Assembly: GCA_025716815.1 (NCBI GenBank)
Contig: JAIXMN010000003.1
Span: 496,001 to 560,000, forward strand
Length of the DNA stretch: 64,000 bases
Direction of reading: 5' to 3'
Source: Dichotomocladium elegans
Lineage: Eukaryota; Mucoromycota; Mucoromycetes; Mucorales; Lichtheimiaceae
Shown here one piece after another: positions 34,493 to 44,288 of the stretch. Every line of letters begins with the position of its first letter. Position 1 is the first letter of the stretch. The notes under the pieces are model-generated. The model saw only the letters and a program-made list of their open reading frames with translations, did not search any database and was not told the DNA's origin. The position numbers and the translations under genes are program-made.

Positions 34493-35885
34493 AAGCGTGG
34501 CCATGTAATTGATCCAATAATTCGTCAATGCGTGGAATGGGGTACTTTACAGGTGATGTCATTTAATTTGCGGTAGCCAACACAAAAACGATGGAAGCCA
34601 TCAGGTTTCAGAATTACGACGATGGCGGAACACCACGGACTGGTGCTCGGTTCAATCACACCTTTCTGCGAGCCTTTTCGTGACTTCCTCGGTGATCAGG
34701 GCTCGGTCCTTGGGGGAGCGACGGTAGTCACGGGGTGCCACTGGTGGATGATCGCCGATGTCAGTCCTGCGCATATATGCATTGGTGATCGTTTGTGTCG
34801 TTGTCTCCATGATTAATTTAGGGTGTTCAGCCAGTATGTCGCGGAGAGGATCGTTTGGAGAGATAATGGCTATATTTTGCATTGCACTTGCATGATATAT
34901 TTGTCAATTAAAGGGGGAAAGGATGGCCTTGGTTTCGACCATTCAGTCCATGCCGAGGATCATGGATTCGTTCTGGTGGTCGACAATGTATAGATGAGCT
35001 GTACTACTGAATTCGTAGTTGATAGTAAGCAGAACGCGGATTCGTCTGTTCGATACTTGCATGGATTGGTTGCCGTAGATAATTTCGATTCGGTGGCGAT
35101 AGGCATGGTTCGAGTTCCAGGGTTCGGCCATTGCTACCGTTATTGTGCTTAATGTTGGTCCCGTGTCGATTAGACATTTTTGATACTCATTTTGTTTCGG
35201 TACTTCTAAGTTCGTATAAGATCGCCTCTGATGATAATTCGTTTCAGATACATTAACCTCGCGGCTTGATTGCGCGTTGATCAGGTGGCGGAATATGTTG
35301 GTGCCAGGATGTTCTGGTTGCTTGGTGGTTGTTGCTGCGTTCTGGCGTTCCTTTTTGGGCTTCATACAGTCCTTTGTAAAGTGTTCGTGATGTTATAGTT
35401 AAGGCATCGTCGAACTTCTCTCTGCTGGGGGCGGGGATGCTATCGTTGGAAGTTCTAGGCTTCTCGATTTGGCGTTATAGGTTCAGATAACGGAGGCAAG
35501 AGGAATGTCTGTATATTCGTGCTTATCGTGGCACCGCGCGCAAAGGCATACTCGATTTCGGTGCCGATCCGTATAGCTTCGTCAATGATGGTGGGGCAGT
35601 GAATAATCAGTGCGTTCTTCAGTGGCCCATTGATATGGTTGAAAAATTAATCGAGTTGCAAGTCATCACTAAAGATTTGAACGCGTGCATTAGTTCTTTT
35701 AGTTTTGGGCCAAACTCACGCAGAGTCGGTTTTCTTGGACGTATTGTTTTAACTCGGCCAGAGCTCCGCGTCGGTTGAGCACCACCGCCAAAATTGTATA
35801 AGAGATTCTCACGGATCGTCTTCCAACGCGTGCGCTGCTCTGGTGTCACTTACTTCCTCAGATCCCTCTCTCTTCTTTGTTCCAT
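34493..35885 (-). mobile_element. Ty3/gypsy retrotransposon fragment (gag, protease, start of RT)
   Basis: Read on the minus strand from 35885: a gag-like stretch (RKPTLREFGPKLKELMHAF), a retropepsin-like segment (KCLIDTGPTLSTI, later SMILGMDWM) and the region leading into reverse transcriptase (DHPPVAPRDYRRSPKDRAL), ending in DELLDQLHGH at 34495. Frames are interrupted by stops and shifts. RT core, RNase H, integrase and LTRs are missing. It is a dead 5' fragment, abutting copy B at one end and Helitron sequence at the other. Confidence 0.85.
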
Positions 35886-37765
35886 TCAGCTACTACTGTA
35901 GAGCACGCCCAACTGAGTCTTCTCTATCATGTAACTCCGCAGAAACAATGCTGTCAACAATTGTGATTGTTAGAGACTTATCGTCGTTTGCGAGGATCAG
36001 CAAGATATGTGGGTGGGGCAAACAACGCTTTTGGAACTCTACAGTATGCATGTGTGCAATGTCTCGACCAGGGATTGCTCTTTTGGTAAGGTCATCCATA
36101 AGATGTTTCATTTTCAAGCGGAACACGCGCGCAGTAATACCACGTCGATCTGATGCTGATTGCCCAGGAAGCAGAGCACTCTGAATTTACTGCCAACGCG
36201 GGTTGCAGGTGGATGCGACAAAGAGGTCGGGTTTACCAAAGTGGCGCACAATGCTCGTTGCATCTTGATATAGCTGTTGCATGTGTCGATCACCGCCGTG
36301 GAATGATGAAGGCAAAATTATCCCCTTCCAACATTACTCATGTCGTTATCATCAAGATGCATGGTATCTACAGCACCACTGTAAAGATCCGCGCGTGGTC
36401 TGTTTCGGCTATGGCGGATATAAGCAAGACAGCCCGATTCCATCTTTGCATAGTTTATCGACAATGAATTGCAGAAGCGGCTTTCCAAAACGATGAAGAT
36501 CATGTCTCTCAGCGTCATCGTCATTGCCGCGGACCATGAGACGGTAGCTATACCAATCCATGATTGTGGCTTTGGTACCTTCTGGGCTTCGCGCTTCAAG
36601 TCCAACTCTCATCCCCTTTAAGAACAGGCTTCAAAACATATGAGATATGCTAAAAGTTACCGAATTCAGTGTCAGCGAACCTTCAGGAAATATCAGCACA
36701 TGATGAAGTGCATCATAGAAGCGATGCATCTCTGAAATTTACTGCAACTCATTGTTGCGGGTTCTTATGACAATGTCACGATTTCCAGTGTCTTCGTGAC
36801 AGGGATTATCAACAATAAACATGCCGATTTCTGCAACATTCGGTCGATTGTACCGGCGCGGATCAGGGGTATTTTCCGCCCTGATAATCATGGCTACATC
36901 TCGAAAGTCACTATCACTACGTGCAATCTCAGCCATGCTTTTAAAAGATTACAGCAGCGAAGGACTTGTCCGATGCATCATATCCTGCAGTTCTTCGAGA
37001 GTCTCACGGCGCAGATGTGCGTTCCTGGCATTTTCACGCGCCTGGAGCTCCGTCGCTAGATCATGCACAGAGATTTGTGCTAACGCTGCCTGGTTATTTT
37101 CATTTGCGGAAATAGCTTCCATGAATTCGGAAATTGTAAGCATCTCCGTGCGACTTTGCGACAGAATGATACATACTGGCACCCATTGAGGTGAAGCTTA
37201 AAGCGCTATTGTATACATGAATGTATGTGCGGAAATCTTTGGAGCGCGCATCATTCCTACGTAGCAAGTGTCTGATTCCTTGATGGGTGGGGTTCCATTG
37301 AGGGAGACTTACTGTACCCTGCGAGCAGCACAGTGGCCAATCCACATGCGCGCGTGACAGTGAGGACATTATGCATCCATCACGCCAAACGACTGTCTTT
37401 CTGGTTCTATGCCACTTCTAACGCGGGCAATGTTGTGATGCGTGAGCTACAGATTAGAGAAGGTTATTCGCCTGGACTAATTGAATAAACGGTACTTTTA
37501 AAATAGCCGCGTCTTGTGTTGCAGCGTCTTGACCATTATTGGCAGGATTCATTGGACAATCACGATGTGTGCGCCGCGAATGGCCGAGCTGATTGCAACT
37601 CGCGCATCGTTTCTCAGATTTTCTCTCTTGCTCATTACTCAGATTTTCCTCGTTTTGAGTGCGGATAACCAAGCGTCTGGGATTTGCCAGACAATCGTGA
37701 TGGCTAGTGCGTTGATGGCCGGAAAGGCCGCCGGTGGGACAGATAGGTGTAGTCACTAACACCGT
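35886..37765 (-). mobile_element. Degenerate Helitron fragment (zinc-knuckle N-terminus and Rep region)
   Basis: Minus strand: at 37765-37454 a Cys/His region with two knuckle-like motifs (CPTGGLSGHQRTSHHDC and CASCNQLGHSRRTHRDC), as seen at the N-terminus of fungal Helitron proteins. Near 36480-36320 it reads RNRPRADLYSGAVDTMH, then DNDMSNVGR, and near 36070-36000 HTVEFQKRCLPHPHILLIL. This last corresponds to the Rep-domain HUH neighbourhood (Helitron_like_N). Many stops and shifts occur; no Pif1-type helicase part and no Helitron 3' hairpin was found. Confidence 0.85.
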
Positions 37766-37900
37766 ATTGAAGAGATCGAGATGCGTCAGTTACAAAAGTA
37801 GAGCCCCAAAACCTTTTAGTACTAGGGGTTATTGAGTTCATAGATCTAATCACTTCATCTTTTTAATTTAATAGATACAAAGGGTGAAACTAGATAGACG

Positions 37901-39893
37901 TTAAACATCAACAAACGCTTCGCTTGCTCGTCTTTTGTGAGGTGGTTTGGGGGATGGCATACAAGGGGGTATGTGGAATTCAGCGGGTTCTTCGGTCGAT
38001 GGCATAATTATGGTGGTGTCCATGTCCACCACGTCAGCGCTATTTTCCATGATCTTTCTAACCTGCCAAACCAAGGCCAATAGAGGGATCATCTTCTTTG
38101 CGAATTGCTTCTCAGAACGCGGGAATTCGTAGGGCCCAACTTTGGTTACTCGGCATACTGCACCAGCAGGGGAATCCATGATATAGACCGTCAACTGCAT
38201 TCCTGTTGTATATGTTAGCAGGTTACAAGTCAAGACTGCCACAAACTCTACCTGAAATGTGGAACCCGCACACCTTAATCTTCCGTATGCTCGCCGGTAC
38301 AGCCATGGCCAGCCTCACGAAGATGTCCTTCAGTGTCCGCGGCAGCTTTAGACGTTCTTCATTGATTGCTTTCGTATTCATTGGGCCATCAGAAAGCCCC
38401 ACCTCGGCACATCCGTATTCGTACTGAAGGCACGAAAATCGAAGGTTTACTTTCCTTTCGACAACATTCCTTGTTAACTCGCCACTTCCGGACACTCGCG
38501 CGTGGTTTATTCGGATGGACGAGGACAACATCGACGTTTCTCCACTGCGATGGTTTACGTTAGTCTCATTCTCACGGCACTAGTAGTCAAAGTATACCTG
38601 TTGACGTTGATTGTGGACATCGCGAAGCATGTCTTAATAAAACCCCAGACATCATGTAAAAGATCGACTTCGGAGTGCCCTCCAGTCGGGATGGTGTCGT
38701 ACAGAAGCAGGTCCATAGCACCTACGATCGACTTCCGAGCCCAGTACAGGTCGCTCTGAGAGAGAGGATCGAAATCAATCTGCCGCCGGTGCTCCAAAAG
38801 GCTTGCTAAATCTGTCTGGAATATACCCTTCCTATTAAGCCAGCGTTCTGCGGTTCAAGGTACATAAAGTGAGCGCGCGATATACCGGCAGGACGTATAC
38901 CGGAATTTTACATTAACGCTGGTAATCCTCTCCAGCTATAACGGATGATCTCGAGGCTGATAGTCCCTGCCGGTATATTGTGCGCTCACTGTAAAAAAAG
39001 GAACCTTACCTTTCCGGAGTACGAGTACAAGTACTGCTGGAGTTCTTGTGGCAGGTCTGGCAGCGTTGGCCGGTTGAAGGATATCAGTTCCGCAAGTTCC
39101 GCAGGCGAAAAAAAGTCAGGATGATCCCAAACGTCGTCTCGCGGATCCATGATTAATGAGTGTACAGGGCTTGAAAGCGCGATCGTGTTAATGCCACTAT
39201 TTATATGCACCTATGTTTCGAACTCACTGGTGACTTCGGCACCGCAGTGCAAACTTCAACATTTGGTCTTCGACAGATTTTCTTCCTTGACCCGACCCGT
39301 CAGAACCTAACCACCACTTTTGGTCGTCATCAAGGCTTTTGTAAGTTTGTTCAACCCATTGGCAGTCAGCAGTTCCTAAGGTCGAGGTCGTTGAGGCTGA
39401 GGTTTGGGATCCTGCACTGGTTGAGGCGGCGCTGGCATGTTGATCGGGATATGGACTAGAAGAGTCCTCCAGCCTATGAGACGCAACGCTGGTAGACGGA
39501 TTGGAACGAAACTGCCCTCTTTTTTTGTTTATGGAGTTGTTGACAAGAGCGACACAAAGCTTCGTCCAATCCGGCGAGCTTGGTTGCTGTGGAAATTACA
39601 AGACATAAATCGATTGTATATTGACAGAACCCCATTGATTAACATACCACCCGTTCCCCGAGATCCTTGGCGACGTTCTTGAAGCGGGAGGTCCAGTCGT
39701 TATAGAAGTCGTCTCCAATGTTCGTGTTCGCTACGACATGCTCCAGTTCTTCTTCGACAAATTCTGCTAACGATGGTTTCTTCCCGGCCACGATTGCATT
39801 CAAAATGTAGGCTTCAATTACTATAACAAAAATTGGTATCGACGTGATAGTTTCCGCGACTGCTTGGTTACCTTGTCTGGAAGATGTCGCCAT
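37901..39893 (-). CDS. Mucorales-type multicopy family protein, copy 1 (function unknown)
   Basis: Starts at ATG 39893 (MATSSRQGNQAVAE). Exons read KPSLAEFVEEELEHVVANTN, ATKLAGLDEALC with a Ser/Thr/Gln-rich stretch, MDPRDDVWDHPDFFSPAELA, ERWLNRK, IDFDPLSQSDLYWARKSIVG, HSEVDLLHDVWGFIKTCFA, KVNLRFSCLQYEYGCAEVGL, LKLPRTLKDIFVRLA and SPAGAVCRVTKVGPYEFPRS, ending in a basic tail (HKRRASEAFVDV) at 37901. The layout resembles repeated hypothetical proteins in Mucoromycota genomes that I know by pattern rather than name. The middle block could be a nuclease-like core (inference). It may be one gene or two adjacent ones (the second starting MDPRDD). Coding potential is largely intact, unlike copy 2. 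Confidence 0.6.
38869..38991. repeat. Fold-back element in an intron of copy 1
   Basis: gtgagcgcgcgatataccgg at the left edge is matched by ccggtatattgtgcgctcac at the right, giving about 27-bp inverted ends in a 123-bp segment lying between a gtaagg donor (minus strand, about 39010) and an acceptor near 38857. A TA flanks the right end. It looks like a Tc1/mariner-type MITE fixed inside the intron. Confidence 0.75.
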
Positions 39894-40109
39894 GGTTTAC
39901 ATATGAAACAAAGGGCGCTGAGTTGGCATTTAAGGTTGGCAGTAAGGTCATTATCATGGCAATGCACACCAAAAAAGCTCCGCGAATGAGCAGGGTTCGA
40001 AAAATTGTAGGCATGTAACGTGTGTATAGTTAGGAAAAACAGGAAAAAAACAGGAAAATTAGGAAAGTAGACTGAAGATCTTTATTCATATGAACTATCA
40101 CTATTTATA

Positions 40110-40328
40110 CTAATTGTAATATTGTAGAAGTTGTGGTGGCATGGATGAGTAATTACTCTGTTGCGGCAGTGTGGATTGCTGTGGTTGTTGGCATTGTGGT
40201 CGAGATGGTTGCTGCAGACGAGGTAGCTGTGATCGGGGTTGTAATGATGTACTCGTTACCAAGACAGTATTTCTGGCCGCAGGATCTTCATGTCCGTCCC
40301 GCCATACGTAATTCTCAATTGTTATCAA
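40110..40328 (-). other. Glutamine-rich ORF, 72 aa, low support
   Basis: Frame with MITIENYVWRDGHEDPAA followed by a Gln/Pro/Ser-rich tail. It could be an exon of a transposon gene or a relic; no domain recognised. Confidence 0.2.
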
Positions 40329-40493
40329 GCACCATAATCCCCTAAAGAAGTATGCTTTTTACATGTTCAGTACCCAAGAGTCACGTACATCACCAGTGCT
40401 GAGCAAGACCACTCTCAATCTCAAAGATTTTCTGCTTTTCCCGATGAACAGCAGCGTGCGCAAGCAGAACCATGTCATGGATCCAAATTCTAT

Positions 40494-40915
40494 CAAGTAC
40501 TCGCTTTACTAGCTTGACCTTGCTTGTACCTCTCGGCGCTTGCAGGTAAGATGATCTCTAATGTTAGGATGGCAGAGCAGGAAGTGGATGCAAACCTGGT
40601 CGAGTGCTTGCTTTACTGGCTTGACTTTCCCTTGTCCCTCTCCACGCCTGCAAGTGGGTTGCAGATGTAAACTTGGTCGAGTGCTTGCTTTACTGGCTTG
40701 ACTTTCCCTTGTCCCTCTCTGCGCCTGCGGGTAAGATGATCACTATGTTTAGATGGTAGAGCAGGAAGTGGATGCAAACCTGGTCGAGTGCTTGCTTTAC
40801 TGGCTTGACTTTCCCTTGTCCCTCTCCACGCCTGCGAGTGGGTTGCAGATGTAAACTTGGTCGAGTGCTTGCTTTACTGGCTTGACTTTCCCTTGTCCCT
40901 CTCTGCGCCTGCGTT
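40494..40915. repeat. Satellite array with alternating 107- and 77-bp monomers
   Basis: The core cgagtgcttgctttactggc recurs starting at 40494 (divergent), 40601, 40678, 40785 and 40862, so spacings are 107, 77, 107, 77. The higher-order unit is therefore 184 bp. Each monomer contains ttgactttcccttgtccctc followed by (t/c)(g/a)cgcctgc. The two long units differ by only a few bases. Confidence 0.9.
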
Positions 40916-41121
40916 ACCCTGTCACTGATGACTCTATAGGATGCGGTTGTACTAGCTGCATGGGATTAGTTGGACTATGTCAACTGAGGTTTAGTTATCT
41001 GCCAACAGAGTATAATTGTATGTATGCAGCCTGTCCATGTAATGCCATTGGTAGGATCTGTTGCAACTCAAGGTTGTGTCCACTAGAGAGAAACAATGAT
41101 CAAACGTATGTTGTTTGGTAA
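40882..41121 (+). other. Cysteine-rich ORF overlapping the satellite end
   Basis: After the satellite, the frame reads IGCGCTSCMGL, then YNCMYAACPCNAIGRICCNS, i.e. many paired cysteines in ~55 residues like a zinc-binding module. There is no clear start outside the satellite. It may be the remnant of a transposon or chromatin-type protein. Confidence 0.25.
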
Positions 41122-41448
41122 GATGGCCAACAGGCACCAGCTTACCCTATTTCCTCAGGTAGCCTTGGCACCGAGCCAAACACGGAAACATTCAAAGGAC
41201 GCACGCCTTTTGCCACATGAAGATCACCATCTTCTAAGTACCGATGCGTGGTTGACTCCGTTTTAATCTGGGTACTTTAACATGCTAACCTCCAACATTA
41301 TCTAGACTCAGGATTGGTGCTGGATATATTGCGTTCCAAGCTGTGAATCTACTTGACCGACGGTTGCGAAGCAAATTTGGCCATCCACAAACACTCTTAT
41401 TGCTTGTGATATGATACACTTTTACTGAATGTAAAATTATATACATAT
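41122..41448. other. Spacer before the second repeat unit
   Basis: No open frame with a domain. It separates the cysteine-rich ORF from repeat copy 2. Confidence 0.4.
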
Positions 41449-43280
41449 ATACAAAGGATGAAACTGGATAGACGTTAAACATCAACAAACGCTTCGCTTG
41501 CTGGCCTGTTGTGAGATATTTTGGGGGATGGCATTCAGGGGGTTTGTGGAACTCAGCGGGTTCTTCGATCGATGGCATAATCAGGGTGGTGTCCATGTTC
41601 ACCACGTCAGCGCTATTTTCCATGATCTTTCTAATCTGCCAAACCAAGGCCAGCAGGCCGATGATCTTCTTTGCAAACTGCTTTTCAGAACGCGAGAATT
41701 CATAGAGCCCAACTTTGGTTACTCGGCATACTGCACCAGCAGGGGAATCCATGATATAGACCGTCAACTGCATTCTTGTTGTATATGTTAGCAGGTTAAA
41801 AGATCAAGACTGCCACAAACCCTACCTGAAATGAGGAACCCGCATACCTTAATCTTCCGTATGCTCGCCGGTGCAGCCGTGGCCAGCCTCACGAAGATGT
41901 CCTTCAGTGTCCGCGGCAGCTTTAGACGTTCTTCGTTGATTGCTTTCGTATTCATTGGATCATCAGAAAACCCCGCCTTAACACACCCATATTCGTACTT
42001 TAGGTACGAAAACCGAAGGTCTACTTCAATCGGGATGATATCGTACAGGAGTAGGTCCACTGTACCTACGATCGACTTCCGGGCCCAGTACAGGTCGCTC
42101 TGAGAGAGAGGATCGAAATCAACCTGCCGCCGGTGCTCCAAAAGGCTTGCTAAGTCTGTCTGGAGTATACTCTTCCTATTAAGCCAACGTTCTGCGGTTC
42201 TAGGTACATACCGTGAGCGCACGATATACCGGCAGGACTTACGCCGGAATTTTGATATACTGGCTGATTTATGTGGGTCTCCGATTACACATTAACGCTA
42301 GTAAACCTCTCCAGCTATGACGGATGATCTCGAGGCTGATGATCCCTGCCGGTATATCGCGCACTCACTGTAAAAGAAAGGAATTCTACCTTTCCGGAGT
42401 ACGAGTACAAGTACTGCTGGAGCTCTTGTGACAGATCTGGCAACGTTGGCCGGTTGAAGGATATCAGTTCCGCAAGTTCCGCAGGCGAAAAAAGGTCAGG
42501 GTGGTTCCAAACATCGTCTCGCGGATCCATGATTAATGAATGTACAGGGCTTGAAAGCGCGAGCGTGTTAATGCTACTATTTATGTGCACCTTTGTTTGA
42601 ACTCACTGGTGACTTCGGCACCGCAGTGCAACCTTCAACATTTGGTCTTCGACAGATTTTCTTCCTCGACTGGACCCGTCAGAACCCAACCACCACTTTT
42701 GGTCGTCATCAAGGCTTTTGTAAGTTTGTTCAACCCTTTGGCAGTCAGCAGTTCCTAAGGTTGAGGTCGTTGAGGCTGAGGTTTGGGATCCTGCACTGGT
42801 TGAGGCGGCGCTGGCATGTTGATCGGGATATGGACTAGAAGGGCCTCCAGCCTATGAGACGCAGCGCTGGTAGACTGATTGGAATGAAACTGCCCTCTTT
42901 TTTTTTGTTTATGGAGTTGTTGACGAGAGCGACACAAAGCTTCGTCCAATCCGGCGAGCTTGGTTGCTGTGGAAATTACAAGACATAAATCGATTATAAT
43001 GACAAAACCCCGTTGATTAACACATACCACCTGTCCCCCAACATCCTTGGCGACATTCGCGAAGCGGGAGGTCCAGTTGTTATAAAGGTCGTCTCCAATG
43101 TTCGTGTTCGCTTTGACATGTTCCAGTCCTTCTTCGACAAATTCTGCTAACGATGGTTTCTTCCCAGCCACGATTGAAGTCAAAATGTAGGCTTCAATTG
43201 CTATAACAAAAAGTTGGTATCGACGTGATGGTTTCCGCGACTGCTTGGTTACCTTGTCTGGAAGATGTCGCCACAGTTTA
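41449..43280 (-). pseudogene. Second copy of the multicopy family gene, broken
   Basis: Same exon order as copy 1, with SLAEFVEEGLEHVKANTN, TKLAGLDEALCRSR, MDPRDDVWNHPDLFSPAE, VDFDPLSQSDLYWARKSIVG, VDLRFSYLKYEYGCVKAG and SPAGAVCRVTKVG. Lesions relative to copy 1: the start ATG is GTG; one base is added in exon 1 (near 43210); an in-frame loss of about 229 bases removes the HSEVDLLHDVWGFI region; and one base is missing near the C-terminal end, changing the tail frame. The homology ends exactly at a TA next to a MITE. Confidence 0.85.
42212..42370. repeat. Fold-back element in the equivalent intron of copy 2
   Basis: Same inverted ends as in copy 1 (cgtgagcgcacgatatacc and ggtatatcgcgcactcactg), with about 32 bases of extra internal sequence. 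The shared position shows the insertion predates the duplication. Confidence 0.75.
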
Positions 43281-43511
43281 CAGGATTTTCAAGAAGTTTG
43301 CGATAAAGTTTAGTTGTTCGTATAGATCGTCTAGGTTTTTCATTGTTTTTGCTTGAAATTCGAACACAAATGCAGTATTCCGTCTCTCTTCTTTCTTTGA
43401 AATTTGAATGGAATATAAACGTTTAGCTTTCCAAAATTATTCTGGTGTAAAAGGAACTTAAGAAAGGCTCACCTAACTAAATTTTGTGGCAAACTTCTTG
43501 AAAATCCTGTA
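43279..43511. mobile_element. MITE with perfect 21-bp terminal inverted repeats and TA target duplication
   Basis: caggattttcaagaagtttgc at 43281-43301 is exactly reverse-complemented at 43489-43509, and TA flanks both sides (43279-43280 and 43510-43511). The element is 229 bp, AT-rich and non-coding; weaker inverted similarity continues inward. TA duplication plus this size fits a Tc1/mariner-class MITE. Confidence 0.9.
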
Positions 43512-43654
43512 CCAACTAGTTCCATTCTGCAAATCTTCTAATATTCCGGATCCTCTGCAGATGGCGATATAGCCTAACCCAAGTGCCTCGAGAGGAGAGG
43601 ATAGGGGCTTTGGGTCGGACCGTGGTTTGGCTGCATCCGCGCATGTCTCCCACC

Positions 43655-43938
43655 ATGGCTTCGCCTGTTTCCTCCGTTGCTTGTGCCGCTGGTATTGTCG
43701 CCGGCCTGTCGTCGACCCTCCTCGATCCTCCTTTTCTTCCTTCTTCCGCCATTTTTACCGCAATGACACACCTAGCTACCTTCGGCGTAAGTTAAAGAGA
43801 AAGAAGGGCACTGATATTTCTGTTACCTAACGGGTATGTCTCCGGCCTTCTTTATCCATGCGATATGGTTTATGCGACATTTTACTTTTTATGCGTCATA
43901 ATTCTCCTCCCTTGCGAAATTTATTTTTGAAAATAAAA
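43655..43938 (+). other. Small hydrophobic ORF and shared 3' block (repeat-family member B)
   Basis: ATG 43655 (MASPVSSVACAAGIVAG) runs to a gtaagttaaag donor-like site at 43788, then tttctgttacctaacggg and later aatttatttttgaaaataaa near 43918-43937. This order and these blocks match 29691-29866. Interpreted as a diverged copy of the same unknown unit. Confidence 0.35.
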
Positions 43939-44288
43939 TACTAGCGCGATGTTTGATATTGGTTGCACGAACGTTCTTTGAAAAGTAGCGACTGCCGCGG
44001 TATCCGACGAGCAACCATCGAATGTAACGGAGGAGTATAGGTGTTTGCATAAGCTGAAACTAGTCATAAATTGTCCGATAAATCCGTTGGGGGAAGCTTA
44101 CCAACTAAACAACATGGAACTTGCGCAAGAAAAACAAAACGGGAAAATCGGTGTGAAACGGACATGAACCACGCAACTCAGCGGGGATATGCAATCCGGC
44201 GCAACTTAGAGTTTTGCCAAGCTTTTTCCCTTCCTTCCCTGAATATTACGTCTACCTCTTTTTATTTTATTTGTAAATCAACGAACCA

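Larger units (their letters stand above)
37875..39899. repeat. Direct repeat unit, copy 1 (about 2.0 kb)
   Basis: Near-identical by eye to 41449-43280 from atacaaagg at the left to gttta at the right. Copy 1 carries about 229 bases (38452-38680) absent from copy 2, and copy 2 has about 32 extra bases within the shared intron. Confidence 0.9.

Noticed and set aside
35090..35125. tRNA-like GGTTCGAG motif
   Set aside because: It falls inside the gypsy protease reading and cannot form a cloverleaf with neighbouring sequence. No other tRNA candidates were found by eye.
40494..40915. CRISPR-like regular repeats
   Set aside because: The repeats are contiguous 107/77-bp satellite monomers without unique spacers, in a eukaryotic genome.
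41285..41500. C-terminal extension of the copy 2 family protein
   Set aside because: It arises from a one-base frameshift relative to copy 1 and reads beyond the normal stop; not a genuine domain.
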